NCBI RefSeq assembly: GCF_003945385.1
Contig: NZ_AP018920.1
Location: forward strand, 186,001 to 250,000
Reading direction: 5' to 3'
DNA: 64,000 bases
DNA from: Pseudonocardia autotrophica
GTDB taxonomy: Bacteria; Actinomycetota; Actinomycetes; Mycobacteriales; Pseudonocardiaceae
The notes beneath the pieces are model-generated. The model made no database searches. It was not told where the DNA came from and saw only the letters and a program-made list of their open reading frames with translations. Both the position numbers and the translations under genes were made by a program. Shown here piece by piece: positions 41,380 through 50,105 of the stretch. The first letter of the stretch is position 1. Every line of letters starts with the position of its first letter.

Positions 41380-44184
41380 GTGTCGTTGCTCCCCGTACTC
41401 GTCACAGCGTGGGTACTGGTGTTGCTCGTGCCGGTGCTGGCGGTACGGCTCGGACCACGTACCGGCTGGGTGGCTGCCGCCGTGCTGGGCGCGCTCACCG
41501 TCGTGGTCGCCGCCGGTCCTGCCTCGTCGCCGGAACCGGTGGACGAGGTGCTCCCCTGGATCCCGGCCCTCGAGGTGATGCTGCGACTGCGGATGGACGG
41601 CCTCGGCGCACTCTTCGCACTGGTCGTGCTCGGCATCGGCGCCGTGATCATGGCGTACTCGACGTCGTACCTGACCGGGAGGGGCTCCGGCGGGTTCTAC
41701 GCGCTGATGACCGCGTTCGCCGCGGCGATGCTGACCCTGGTCCTGGCCGACGACCTGGTCCTGCTGTTCGTCGCGTGGGAGATCACGACAGTCTGCTCGT
41801 ACCTGCTCATCCTGCGGGTCGGCCCGAAGGGCCGCCAGCCGGCCGCCCGCACCCTGCTGATCACCGTCTTCGGCGGGCTCGCCCTGCTCGGTGCCGTGTG
41901 CACGATCGTGGTGCGGACCGGCACGACGCAGCTGTCCGTCGCGCTCGCCGACCCGGCGTGGGGAACCGATCCGGTGTTCGCCGGGGTGGTCGCGGTGCTC
42001 GTCGCGGTGGCTGCGATGACGAAGGCGGCGCAGTTCCCGTTCCACTCCTGGCTCCCGGACGCGATGGTCGCCCCGGCACCGGTGAGCGCCTACCTGCACG
42101 CGGCAGCCATGGTGAAGGCGGGCATCTACCTGCTGATGCGGTTCTCCGGAGCGGCCGCGGCCGCACCGGTGTGGCCATGGCTGCTCGTGACGGTCGGAGT
42201 CGTCACTTCCCTGCTCGGCGGAGTGTTCGCGCTGCAGCGCCATGACCTCAAGGAGCTGCTCGCCTACTCCACTGTGAGCCAACTCGGCCTACTGGTGGCG
42301 GTGATCGGCATCGGAACCCCCACGGCGCTGCTCGCCGCGAGCGCACACGTCGTGGCGCACGCCTTGTTCAAGTCGGCCGGCTTCATGACGGTCGGCCTGC
42401 TCGAACGCCGGGCGGGAACCCGGGATCTGCGTGAGCTGCGCGGCCTGTTCCGGGCGATGCCATGGACCGCGACGATGATCGTTCTCGCCGCGGCCGGCAT
42501 GGCCGGGATCCCGGTCACCCTGGGCTTCGTCTCCAAGGAGTACGTGCTCGACGCCGCGCTGTCCGCCGGCACCGGACCGGGCACGCTCGCGGCCGTCGGG
42601 CTCGGTCTGGCCGCGGTGCTGACCGTCGCCTACAGCGCCCGGATGGTCGTCCCGATCATGTTCGGGTCGGCCGCCGTCCTGCGCCCCGCGGCCGGCGCCC
42701 GGGCGATGGCCGGGACGGTCACGGTGACCGCGCTCGCCGGTGCGGTGCTCGGACCGGCGGCCGGAGTGCTCGATCCGCTGCTCACCTCGTCCGCGGCGGC
42801 CTCGCTCCGGATCCCGCCCGCCGGGGTTGACGGCTTCTACGTGTGGCACGGGCTCGCCCCGGCGCTGCTCGTGTCCGTGCTCGCGGTCGCCACCGGCGTT
42901 GGGCTGGTGCTCGCACGGGCGCGGGTCGACCGGCTGCTCGACCGTCCGCTCTGGCCGTTCACCGGTGTCGCCGCGGTGCAGCGCCTGCGCGCCGGGATCA
43001 TCGACCTCGGCCGCACGACCGGCCGCCCGACCGCCGGTGACGCACCCGCCCGGCACCTGCTCGTCCCGATCCTGCTGATCGCGGTCGGCGGAACCGCCGC
43101 CGTCGCGCTGCGGGCCGGTGACATCGCCGCCGCACCGGACACTTCCCGCACGACGGACGTGCTCCTGCTGCTGCTCTCGGCTGCCGGGATCGGGGCCGTG
43201 CTGATCGCCCGCGACCGGCTCACCGCGGTGCTGGCCGCGGGGGTGGTCGGCTTCTCGGTGGCCCTGTGGTTCTTCGGACTCGGTGCCGCGGACGTCGCCC
43301 TCACCCAGCTCCTGGTCGAGGTGTTGACGGTGGCCGTGATCGTGTTGATCCTGCGCCGGCTCCCCCGTGGCTTCCCCCGGGCTCGCGGCCGGGACCGTCG
43401 CGCCGTCCCACGCGTCGTGCTCGCGGTCGGCGCGGGGGTCGCCGCGACGACCGCGACGCTGTTGATGACGGGATGGCGGGCCCCGTCCGCGGCATCGGTC
43501 TGGTTCCTGGCGGAGGCGGAGGGGCAGACCGGCGGCTCCAACGTCGTCAACACGATCCTGGTCGACTTCCGGGCGCTCGACACGTTCGGCGAGCTCGTGG
43601 TGCTCGCGCTGGCCGCCCTGGTGATGACGGCGCTGCTCGACGCACGCCGCTCGCAGCCGTTGCAGGTGCCCGCCCGTCCGGCCGCCCCGGTGGTCGATCC
43701 ACGGGCGAACGCGATCTTCCTGCGCACGGCGGCGAAGGTGCTCGTCCCGTTCCTGCTTCTCGCGTCGGTCTACGTGCTGCTGCGCGGGCACAACGCCCCC
43801 GGGGGCGGGTTCATCGGCGCTCTCGTCGGCGCATCGGCGCTGGTGCTGGCCTACCTCGCGGCACCGTCCGACACCACCGGCCGGGTCCGGCTGCCGTTCC
43901 TGCTGGTGGCCGGGATGGGGGCGGTCGTCGCGGCGGCGACCGGGCTGCTCGGGCTGCTCGACGGCTCGTTCCTGCGGCCGCTGCACGCCGACGTCCTCGG
44001 TGTCCACCTCTCGACCGCGCTGGTGTTCGACGTCGGGGTGTACTTGGCGGTCCTGGGAGTGGTGGTCGCCGGACTGAACCTGCTCGGGTCGCCGCCGGCC
44101 GACGAGCCGGATCCCGATCCCCCGACCGAACGGTCCGCACAGGACCACGCGTCCGAGGAGGCCTCGCGATGGTCCTCGCCCTGA
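41380..44184 (+). CDS. mrpA: Mrp antiporter subunit A with fused MrpB domain
   Basis: The 934-residue membrane protein starts at GTG. It has the complex-I-like antiporter core: LLFVAWEITTVCSYLLI with Glu134, and AMTKAAQFPFHSWLPDAM with the conserved Lys. About twenty TM helices follow and a C-terminal MrpB domain (about 775-915) beginning IFLRTAAKVLVPFLLLASVYVLLRGHNAPGGGFIGAL. MrpA and MrpB fusion is usual in actinobacteria. Together with MrpC-G it forms the multisubunit Na+(Li+,K+)/H+ antiporter that supports alkali and salt tolerance. It is the first gene of the operon, overlapping mrpC by 16 nt. Confidence 0.95.
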   Translation: MSLLPVLVTAWVLVLLVPVLAVRLGPRTGWVAAAVLGALTVVVAAGPASSPEPVDEVLPWIPALEVMLRLRMDGLGALFALVVLGIGAVIMAYSTSYLTGRGSGGFYALMTAFAAAMLTLVLADDLVLLFVAWEITTVCSYLLILRVGPKGRQPAARTLLITVFGGLALLGAVCTIVVRTGTTQLSVALADPAWGTDPVFAGVVAVLVAVAAMTKAAQFPFHSWLPDAMVAPAPVSAYLHAAAMVKAGIYLLMRFSGAAAAAPVWPWLLVTVGVVTSLLGGVFALQRHDLKELLAYSTVSQLGLLVAVIGIGTPTALLAASAHVVAHALFKSAGFMTVGLLERRAGTRDLRELRGLFRAMPWTATMIVLAAAGMAGIPVTLGFVSKEYVLDAALSAGTGPGTLAAVGLGLAAVLTVAYSARMVVPIMFGSAAVLRPAAGARAMAGTVTVTALAGAVLGPAAGVLDPLLTSSAAASLRIPPAGVDGFYVWHGLAPALLVSVLAVATGVGLVLARARVDRLLDRPLWPFTGVAAVQRLRAGIIDLGRTTGRPTAGDAPARHLLVPILLIAVGGTAAVALRAGDIAAAPDTSRTTDVLLLLLSAAGIGAVLIARDRLTAVLAAGVVGFSVALWFFGLGAADVALTQLLVEVLTVAVIVLILRRLPRGFPRARGRDRRAVPRVVLAVGAGVAATTATLLMTGWRAPSAASVWFLAEAEGQTGGSNVVNTILVDFRALDTFGELVVLALAALVMTALLDARRSQPLQVPARPAAPVVDPRANAIFLRTAAKVLVPFLLLASVYVLLRGHNAPGGGFIGALVGASALVLAYLAAPSDTTGRVRLPFLLVAGMGAVVAAATGLLGLLDGSFLRPLHADVLGVHLSTALVFDVGVYLAVLGVVVAGLNLLGSPPADEPDPDPPTERSAQDHASEEASRWSSP

Positions 44185-44507
44185 CGATCGGTCTCCTCGT
44201 CGCAGGAGCCGCCTACCTCATGCTCGACCGCAGCTACCTGCGTGCGGTGCTCGGCTTCCTGATGCTCGGCCACGCCGTCAACCTGCTGCTGTTCGCCTCC
44301 GGCGGGATCCAGCGCCGCGGCGAGCCCCTGGAGGGCACCGACCCGGCCGCGGCGGCCGACCCGCTGCCACAGGCGTTCGTGCTGACCGCGATCGTGATCG
44401 CGTTCGCGATCACCGTGGTCATGCTCGTGCTCGCCGTGACCGGGCGGGCCGGCGACGACACGGCCGACCGGGAACGTCCGGCCGGGCGATCGGAGCCTGT
44501 CCGATGA
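44169..44507 (+). CDS. mrpC: Mrp antiporter subunit C
   Basis: The 112-residue protein has three TM helices and the NuoK-like signature YLRAVLGFLMLGHAVNLLLF, followed by DPLPQAFVLTAIVIAFAITVVML. The ATG lies within the mrpA 3' end (16-nt overlap) and its stop overlaps the mrpD start. Confidence 0.95.
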   Translation: MVLALTIGLLVAGAAYLMLDRSYLRAVLGFLMLGHAVNLLLFASGGIQRRGEPLEGTDPAAAADPLPQAFVLTAIVIAFAITVVMLVLAVTGRAGDDTADRERPAGRSEPVR

Positions 44508-46015
44508 CGACCGCTGCCCTCCTCCCGCTGCTCGTCGGGCTGCCGCTGGGTGCCGCAGGGCTCACCGCACCGGCCAGGGCCGGTGCGCCGTGGGCACGCG
44601 CGGTGCTGCTCGGGCTGCTCGGCGCGAACCTCGCCGCCGGGATCGCGCTGGTCGTCGCCACCTCCGGTGGCGCAGTGCTCGCCGAGCCGGTCGGGGCCTG
44701 GCCGGGCGGGATCGCGATCCCGTTCGTCGCGGACGCGCTGTCGTCGCTGATGCTCGCCGTGACCGGACTGCTGGCACTGGTCTGCACCGCCTTCGGGCTG
44801 ATGACCGGACCGGGGGCGGCGCGGCTATTCCCGCCCCTGGTCCTGGCGCTGCTCGGTGGGGTCAACGGGGCCCTGCTGACCGCGGACCTGTTCAACCTCT
44901 TCGTCTTCATCGAGGTCATGCTCCTGCCGTCGTACGGGCTGCTGGTGCTCGCCCACCGCAGGCAGGGGACGATGCGCTCGGTCAGCGGCACCCGGCTCTA
45001 CGTCGCGTTCAACCTGTTCGTCTCCACCGTCTTCCTCGCCGGTGTCGCGCTCGTCTACGGCAGTGCGGGCACGGTCAACCTCGCCGAGCTCGCCGGGGCG
45101 GCGCAGGAGTCCGGGACCGTCGCGGCGGCGGTGGGCGTCTGCCTGGCCGCGCTGTCGATGAAGGCCGCGGTCGTTCCCGTGCACGGCTGGCTCGCCCGGG
45201 CCTACCCCTCGACCTCACCGGCCGTCACGGCGCTGTTCTCCGGGCTGCACACCAAGGTCGCGATCTACGCGATCTACCGGATCTACGCGGTCGTGTTCGA
45301 CGGCGAGACGCGCTGGCTCTGGATCGGTGTCCTGCTGTTCTCCGCGACGATGCTGGTCGGCGTCCTCGGCGCGGTCGGCGAGAACACGATGCGTTCGATC
45401 CTGGCCTTCCACATGGTCAGCCAGATCGGCTACATCCTGCTCGGCGTCGCCCTGTTCACCCCGCTCGGGCTGGCGGCGGGAATCTTCTACCTGCTGCATC
45501 ACATGATCGTCAAAGCGTCGCTATTCCTCTCCACCGGCGCGGTCGAGGAGCGCCACGGGACCGGCGCGCTGGACGGGATCCGCGGCGTCGCCCGGCGCGA
45601 CCCGCTGCTGGTCGCCGCGTTCGGGGTGGCCGCCCTGTCCCTGGCCGGGATCCCGCCGTTCTCCGGGTTCGTGGCGAAGCTGACCCTGATCCTCGCGGCG
45701 CTCGACGCCGGCCAGGTCGCCGCCGCGGTCCTCGCGATCGTGGTCAGCCTGCTCACCCTGCTGTCGATGATCAAGATCTGGAACTCGCTGGTGCGCAGGC
45801 CCGACGAGGACGGCGAACCGGCCGGCGGCGGGGGGACCGCCGTCGCGGCTCCCCCGGTGCCCCGGGTGGGGCTGCGGCTGACCCTGCCCGCGCTCACGCT
45901 GGCCGCCGTCACCCTCGGCCTCGGGCTCGGCGCCGAGCTGCTGTACGGGCTGTCCGCCACGGCGGCGGCCGGCCTGCTCGACACCAGCGGATACGTGGAG
46001 GCGGTACTCCGATGA
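44504..46015 (+). CDS. mrpD: Mrp antiporter subunit D
   Basis: The 503-residue complex-I-like subunit (NuoN/NuoM relative) has FNLFVFIEVMLLPSYGLLVL with the conserved Glu and LSMKAAVVPVHGWLARAYPSTSPAVTALFSGLHTKVAIYAI with the conserved Lys. GIPPFSGFVAKLTLI is also typical. About 14 TM helices. It overlaps mrpC and mrpE by ATGA junctions. It forms the proton-translocating core with MrpA. Confidence 0.95.
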   Translation: MTTAALLPLLVGLPLGAAGLTAPARAGAPWARAVLLGLLGANLAAGIALVVATSGGAVLAEPVGAWPGGIAIPFVADALSSLMLAVTGLLALVCTAFGLMTGPGAARLFPPLVLALLGGVNGALLTADLFNLFVFIEVMLLPSYGLLVLAHRRQGTMRSVSGTRLYVAFNLFVSTVFLAGVALVYGSAGTVNLAELAGAAQESGTVAAAVGVCLAALSMKAAVVPVHGWLARAYPSTSPAVTALFSGLHTKVAIYAIYRIYAVVFDGETRWLWIGVLLFSATMLVGVLGAVGENTMRSILAFHMVSQIGYILLGVALFTPLGLAAGIFYLLHHMIVKASLFLSTGAVEERHGTGALDGIRGVARRDPLLVAAFGVAALSLAGIPPFSGFVAKLTLILAALDAGQVAAAVLAIVVSLLTLLSMIKIWNSLVRRPDEDGEPAGGGGTAVAAPPVPRVGLRLTLPALTLAAVTLGLGLGAELLYGLSATAAAGLLDTSGYVEAVLR

Positions 46016-46371
46016 TCCGGTCCCTCGCCCGGGTGCCGTACGTGTTCGTGTTCGGCCTGTGGTTCGCCGGCCAGGTCCTGATCTGCTGCCGGGACGTGCT
46101 GGTCGACGTCCTCACCCCGGGCTCGTCCGCGACGCCGCGGGTGCTCCGGCTGCCGCTCGCCTCCGAGACCGGCTCCCGGGCCGCGGTTATGGGTGCGCTG
46201 ATCACGCTGACGCCGGGGACCCTGACCCTCGGTGTCGTCGACGGCCACCACGAGCTGCTCGTCCACTCGATGTACCACGACGACGCCGAGACCGCGTTGG
46301 CGGAGCTGCGCGACATGGAGGCCCGCATGCTGCGGGCGTTCGGTCCGCTGCGGAGGGGGGTGCCGACGTGA
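46012..46371 (+). CDS. mrpE: Mrp antiporter subunit E
   Basis: The 119-residue protein has MrpE features: PLASETGSRAAVMGALITLTPGTLTLGV and the LLVHSMYHDD segment. The usual N-terminal TM region is present but shortened compared with ~160-residue MrpE proteins. ATGA overlap with mrpD and GTGA overlap with mrpF. Confidence 0.93.
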   Translation: MIRSLARVPYVFVFGLWFAGQVLICCRDVLVDVLTPGSSATPRVLRLPLASETGSRAAVMGALITLTPGTLTLGVVDGHHELLVHSMYHDDAETALAELRDMEARMLRAFGPLRRGVPT

Positions 46372-46625
46372 TCGGCCTCGACATCGCACTCGCCTGCTGC
46401 GGGCTGGCCGCACTGATCGCCGTGGTGCGGATCGTGCGCGGTCCGGACAGCGGCTCCCGGGTCATCGGCGCCGAGCTGCTCACCGTCACCGTGGTCGGCC
46501 TGATCGCGCTCGGTGGTGTCCGCTCGGGCAGCACGTCGACCTTCGATCTCGTGCTCGTCGCGACCATGGTCGCGTTTCTGGCCGCCGTGTCGTTCGCCCG
46601 CGCCCTGACCGGAGGTGGCCGATGA
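46368..46625 (+). CDS. mrpF: Mrp antiporter subunit F
   Basis: The 85-residue protein starts at GTG and has three TM helices with VRIVRGPDSGSRVIGAELLTVTVVGLIAL, the MrpF signature (RGPTxxDRVxAxD in most members, here SGSRVIGAE). Overlaps mrpE and mrpG. Confidence 0.93.
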   Translation: MIGLDIALACCGLAALIAVVRIVRGPDSGSRVIGAELLTVTVVGLIALGGVRSGSTSTFDLVLVATMVAFLAAVSFARALTGGGR

Positions 46626-46978
46626 GCGGGATCCTCGCCGTCCTCGGACAGGTCGTCGCCGTCGCCGGGGGGCTCACGCTGCTGCTCGCCGCGGTCGGGC
46701 TTCTCCGCTTCGGCGACGTGTACATGCGGGCCTCCTCGGTCGCCACCGCCACCGGCGTCGGCATCAGCCTGGTGATCGTCGGGTCGGTGCTCGTGGCGCC
46801 GGGGGTCGCCGACGTCGTGAAGGCGCTGCTGGCGGTCGTCCTGCAGATCGTCACCGCCGCGGTGGGCGGGATCATGGTCGCCCGCTCGGCCGTGCTCACC
46901 GACCACCCGTTCCGACCCGATACCGACATTCCTGAGGCACGGGGCCCAGCCTCAGCCACGGAGGACCCGCCATGCTGA
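46622..46978 (+). CDS. mrpG: Mrp antiporter subunit G
   Basis: The 118-residue protein has three TM helices and the MrpG motif LLRFGDVYMRASSVATATGVGISLVIVGS. The last subunit gene of the operon; its stop overlaps the next small frame by 7 nt. Confidence 0.93.
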   Translation: MSGILAVLGQVVAVAGGLTLLLAAVGLLRFGDVYMRASSVATATGVGISLVIVGSVLVAPGVADVVKALLAVVLQIVTAAVGGIMVARSAVLTDHPFRPDTDIPEARGPASATEDPPC

Positions 46979-47223
46979 GACGACAACCGTCCTGGTGGTC
47001 GCACAACGGCGGGCCACTCGTCCTCCTCGCCGCGGTACTGCTCGTCGCACTGCTCGCTGCAGCGATGCGCGTGTGGATCGGCCCGGGCTCCTCGTCAGAC
47101 TCCGGACTCCTCATCGGCCTCGTGGCGACGAGAGAGATCCCCGACTGTGATGTGATCAGCGAGCCAACGGGTCAGGCGCGGGCGATGAGCGGTTGCCCCT
47201 CGGACTTCTCTGCCGTGGGGTGA
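46972..47223 (+). CDS. Small hypothetical protein after mrpG, possibly degenerate
   Basis: The 83-residue frame starts at ATG 46972, overlapping mrpG. Residues 14-35 form one hydrophobic segment preceded by RRQPSWWSHNG. The rest is polar and unlike any family I know. Coupling to mrpG supports translation. It is not one of the seven Mrp subunits. Confidence 0.5.
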   Translation: MLRRQPSWWSHNGGPLVLLAAVLLVALLAAAMRVWIGPGSSSDSGLLIGLVATREIPDCDVISEPTGQARAMSGCPSDFSAVG

Positions 47224-47630
47224 ACGAGGGTGAACTCAACGTCGCCATGCGCGATGACAGTGCGTCGGTCTTGACCTGCCCGAGGTGCAGGTCGGCCACG
47301 CTGGTCCCGAGCCTCGGCATAAGTCGCGTCGATGTCTATGCTGCGGCGACCGCCCCCGCTCGCCGCGCACGTCCCGCGCGGAGATGGCCCGACGATCGGG
47401 TCGCCTGCCCGCTTGAGTAGGCGAGGCTCAGGTCTCTACGCGGCGGACTCCGGCAGCGGCTCCACGGCATGGATATCACTCGGGCTGGACCGAGCAACGT
47501 CACTCATCCTGGCATCGGTTGCATTCGTGGTTGCAGTCGTCGGTGCTCGCCCCCGATGGTTGGAGGTGGGGCAAACGACGATTGTGATGTGGGGCTGCGA
47601 GACGAGGCTGGCTGAACAGTAGTGTGCAGT
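47224..47630. other. Gene-poor stretch at the attR end of the AICE
   Basis: Only short frames with no recognisable sequence. No hairpin or promoter stands out. It may hold remnants of cargo acquisition. Confidence 0.5.
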
Positions 47631-47685
47631 CCTTGAAAGCGAGCGTCCGAAAGGACCGGGGGTTCGAATCCCCCCGCTTCCGCCA
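47631..47685 (+). repeat. attR: 55-bp copy of the tRNA-Ser 3' end
   Basis: Identical to 30094-30148 over all 55 bases, from the anticodon stem to CCA. It lacks the 5' half of a tRNA, so it is a border repeat and not a second tRNA gene. Confidence 0.95.
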
Positions 47686-47878
47686 CAGGTCAGAGGCGTG
47701 ATCGGCGATCATGACCGGTCCGCGTGATCGTCGTCGACCTCGCCGCAGGCCAGCTCGAAACGCGGGAAAACCGCACCCCGGAACGCCCGAAGGTGCGGCA
47801 ACGACGCTGAGCCGGTCCCGGGTGCGCCTCCGGGATCGGCCCGAGGCGGACCGGCCGACGCAGGACGACGATGCGGAC

Positions 47879-48214
47879 ATGGCCACCGAAACGCTGTACG
47901 TCGCCATCCTCCTGTTCGAGTCGACGTCATCTGCGCCGGACCACCGGCCGCTCTACCGCGAGGACATCGTCACGTTGCGGGCCCGGTCCCTGCGCAGCGC
48001 ACGCGACCGCGCAGAACGACACGGCCGCGCCGCCGAGATCTCCCACATGAATCAAGCAGGGGAGGAGATCAAGGACCGCCTGCTGGAGGTTGTCGACGTA
48101 GCACCCGCCTTGGACGAGACCGATACCTCGCCCGCCGACCTGTACAGCCGTCACTTCCGGGATCTGACCTCCTACCGCAGGTTCGACCCCCTTCTCGACG
48201 GCGAAGCCCTGTGA
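47879..48214 (+). CDS. DUF4288-like small protein
   Basis: The 111-residue protein starts at ATG 47879. ETLYVAILLFESTSSAPDHRPLYREDIVTLRARSLRSARDRAERHGRAAE followed by VVDVAPALDE and LYSRHF resembles DUF4288 proteins: a small alpha/beta fold with no assigned function. It is the first chromosomal gene beyond attR. Confidence 0.65.
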   Translation: MATETLYVAILLFESTSSAPDHRPLYREDIVTLRARSLRSARDRAERHGRAAEISHMNQAGEEIKDRLLEVVDVAPALDETDTSPADLYSRHFRDLTSYRRFDPLLDGEAL

Positions 48215-48309
48215 AGGGCGGTCCTGATCGCCCCGGCCCCTGAAGGTCGCTGCGCCATCACCCCACCGTGACCCCTACCTGGTGACTGTCCGCGCGGGAA
48301 GTCCACTGG

Positions 48310-48507
48310 TCAGCCCGTCGGGAGGCGTGATGCAGTCGGCGACACATCGTCGGGACCGCCGTCGAGTGCCCTCGCCAGCACGGTCCGATCGGTCCCGTCC
48401 AGCGCACCGAGCGGTTTCCGCTGGGCGTTGGCGATCAGCTCCGCCCTCCTGGTCCGCAGGGCCGCACCAGGCCTCAACGGATGACGACGCACCCTGACGC
48501 CGGTCAC
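48310..48507 (-). pseudogene. Possible C-terminal remnant of a MarR-like regulator
   Basis: The frame reads RTRRAELIANAQRKPLGALDGTDRTVLARALDG, which resembles the C-terminal dimerisation helices of MarR regulators. The DNA-binding part is missing. It overlaps the end of the TetR gene by 4 nt. Evidence is weak. Confidence 0.3.
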
Positions 48508-49178
48508 TCGCGGCCGTCGGCCGGGAGTTCGATCACCGCTCGGAGGTCCATTTCCGGAGGCGAGGGCAGGGATCGCGCCGGACCGTCGTCGGGACGCACT
48601 GCGAAGGACTGGAGCAGGTAGGCCAGGAGGCGGCGGGAAGCGACATCCGCGATCTCCGAGGAGGTCGTCGTGATGCCGACCTGCGCGAGCATGATCAGGG
48701 GCAGATCGTGGGGCGAGAAGTCCGCGCGCAGCCGGCCCACGGCCTGGGCACGCCGGACGACCTCGGCGAAGTCCCGCTCGGCCTTGGCGCGCTCGGCGGC
48801 GTGGCCGGCGTCGGGATGCGCGCTCAGGAAGGCCTGGGTGAATCCCCGGTCCCGGATCTGGACAGCACGCACCGACTCCAGGAGGTCACAGAACCCGCGC
48901 CACGGATCGGGGTCGGCGAGCGCGGTCTCGAGCAGCAGCTCGCAGGCTTTGACCTGCTCTGCGAACACCTCGCTCACCAGGGCCTGCTTGGTCGGGAATC
49001 TCCGGAACAACGTGGCGACGCCGACACCGGCCCGTCGGGCGATCGCAGCCATCGGGACGTCGATCCCGCGTAGCGCGAACGCCGCGCGGGCCGCCTCCAG
49101 GATCCGCGTGCGGTTGAGCGCGGCGTCGGACCGCAGGCCTTCGCCGCCCCCGGACATGTGAGTCGGTTCCTGCGCCAT
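48504..49178 (-). CDS. TetR-family transcriptional regulator
   Basis: The start is ATG 49178 (ATG 49208 possible), giving 224 residues. The HTH is at about 19-65: RTRILEAARAAFALRGIDVPMAAIARRAGVGVATLFRRFPTKQALVSEVF. The C-terminal ligand domain is unremarkable. It is divergent from the Ddn-like gene (about 115 bp between starts) and may control it. Confidence 0.9.
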   Translation of the reverse strand: MAQEPTHMSGGGEGLRSDAALNRTRILEAARAAFALRGIDVPMAAIARRAGVGVATLFRRFPTKQALVSEVFAEQVKACELLLETALADPDPWRGFCDLLESVRAVQIRDRGFTQAFLSAHPDAGHAAERAKAERDFAEVVRRAQAVGRLRADFSPHDLPLIMLAQVGITTTSSEIADVASRRLLAYLLQSFAVRPDDGPARSLPSPPEMDLRAVIELPADGRE

Positions 49179-49293
49179 TTCTCTCACTTCTCCAGGAGTG
49201 GAGTTCATCTTCCACTTACGACGCTACCGTCGATTTCGCAGCGCGTCGAGCAGGCGGCCTGAATCGTGGTCGGAAATGAAAGGCAGAAATTTC

Positions 49294-49725
49294 ATGCCCA
49301 GGAAGCTGGACTTCTTCGCTCGACACTTCAACAAGGTTCACCAGAAGCTGTTCCGGGCGAGCCGGGGGCGTATCGGTGCCCGCATGATGGGAGTCGACCT
49401 CGTGGCTCTGACCACGACCGGGCGGAAGTCCGGCCGGCGGCGGACCTCGATGGTCGGGGCGCCGATCGTCGAGGACGACATGGTCGTCGTCATGGCATCG
49501 TATGCGGCCGGGCCGACCAACCCGCAGTGGTACTTCAACCTCCTCGCCGACCCGGAGGTGGAGATCCTGGTGCGGAACCGCACACGCAAGATGACCGCAC
49601 GCGAAGCCGAGGGCAGCGAACTGACCGAGGTATGGGCACGCGTCGCGGCGAAGACGCCGGCACTGGACAGGTACCAGGCGAGAACCGATCGTCGGATTCC
49701 ATTGATCGTCCTTACTCCGGCCTGA
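49294..49725 (+). CDS. Deazaflavin (F420)-dependent nitroreductase family protein, Ddn-like
   Basis: The 143-residue protein (ATG 49294 after aaagg; ATG 49276 possible) has LVALTTTGRKSGRRRTSMVG and NPQWYFNLLADPEVEILV, the two best-known motifs of the DUF385/Ddn family that binds F420 in a split beta-barrel. Such enzymes reduce quinones or small unsaturated substrates. It is divergent from the TetR gene. Confidence 0.88.
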   Translation: MPRKLDFFARHFNKVHQKLFRASRGRIGARMMGVDLVALTTTGRKSGRRRTSMVGAPIVEDDMVVVMASYAAGPTNPQWYFNLLADPEVEILVRNRTRKMTAREAEGSELTEVWARVAAKTPALDRYQARTDRRIPLIVLTPA

Positions 49726-50105
49726 TGTTCGCTGTGCTCGGCGAGTTCACCGGCGACATTTCCCCGGTTTTCTCCACGGCTGTGCTGTCGTGACGTCATT
49801 CTCGCGTGGACGAGGCCGTAGAACCCCGGGAAATGAACTGGGGCGCAGCGCGCGTCGCCCGAGGTCTTGATCGTCGAGAGTCCTGGCGGCGAAGGCTCGT
49901 CGTTCACGGGCCCGTGGAGCAGATCGGCGGCGCGCTGCACGAGCGCCCCGGGGTCTTCCGCTGTGAGCGCGTCGCGCCGGTCGACCACCTTGCTGTTCAT
50001 CAGTCGGGTGTCGAGCACCGCAGCGCGAACGAGGTCGGGGCCCGAGCTCGCCGGCCTCGGCCCGGTGCTGCGAGGCTCACTCGTGACCGGGTGTCCCAGG
50101 ACGCG
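49726..50105. other. Gap without a recognisable gene
   Basis: Frames on both strands are present, including a minus-strand one starting near 50018 (MNSKVVDRRDALTAEDPGALV). None shows a family motif. Possibly a decayed gene. Confidence 0.5.

Larger units (their letters stand above)
30149..47685. mobile_element. AICE (17.5 kb) integrated in tRNA-Ser, carrying an Mrp antiporter
   Basis: The borders are exact 55-bp repeats of the tRNA-Ser 3' end. From the integrase side the modules are: tyrosine integrase, excisionase, DUF3631 ATPase and prim-pol (replication), FtsK/TraB-type translocase with two membrane proteins (transfer of double-stranded DNA), GntR and XRE/Nudix-like regulators, an IS630 remnant, then mrpA-G as cargo. 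No relaxase or type IV secretion genes are present, as expected for an AICE. The prim-pol/DUF3631 pair replaces RepSA-type initiators. The integrase has an apparent frameshift, so current mobility is uncertain. Confidence 0.93.

Noticed and set aside
46972-47223. An eighth Mrp subunit
   Set aside because: Mrp has seven subunits, all accounted for; this frame has one TM segment and no Mrp motif.
47631-47685. Second tRNA-Ser gene
   Set aside because: Only the 3' 55 bp are present; acceptor 5' strand and D-arm are missing.
47504-47907. Minus-strand frames with GDSNPRSFRTLAFK and GGFEPPVLSDARFQG
   Set aside because: They are translations of the attR tRNA fragment, not proteins.
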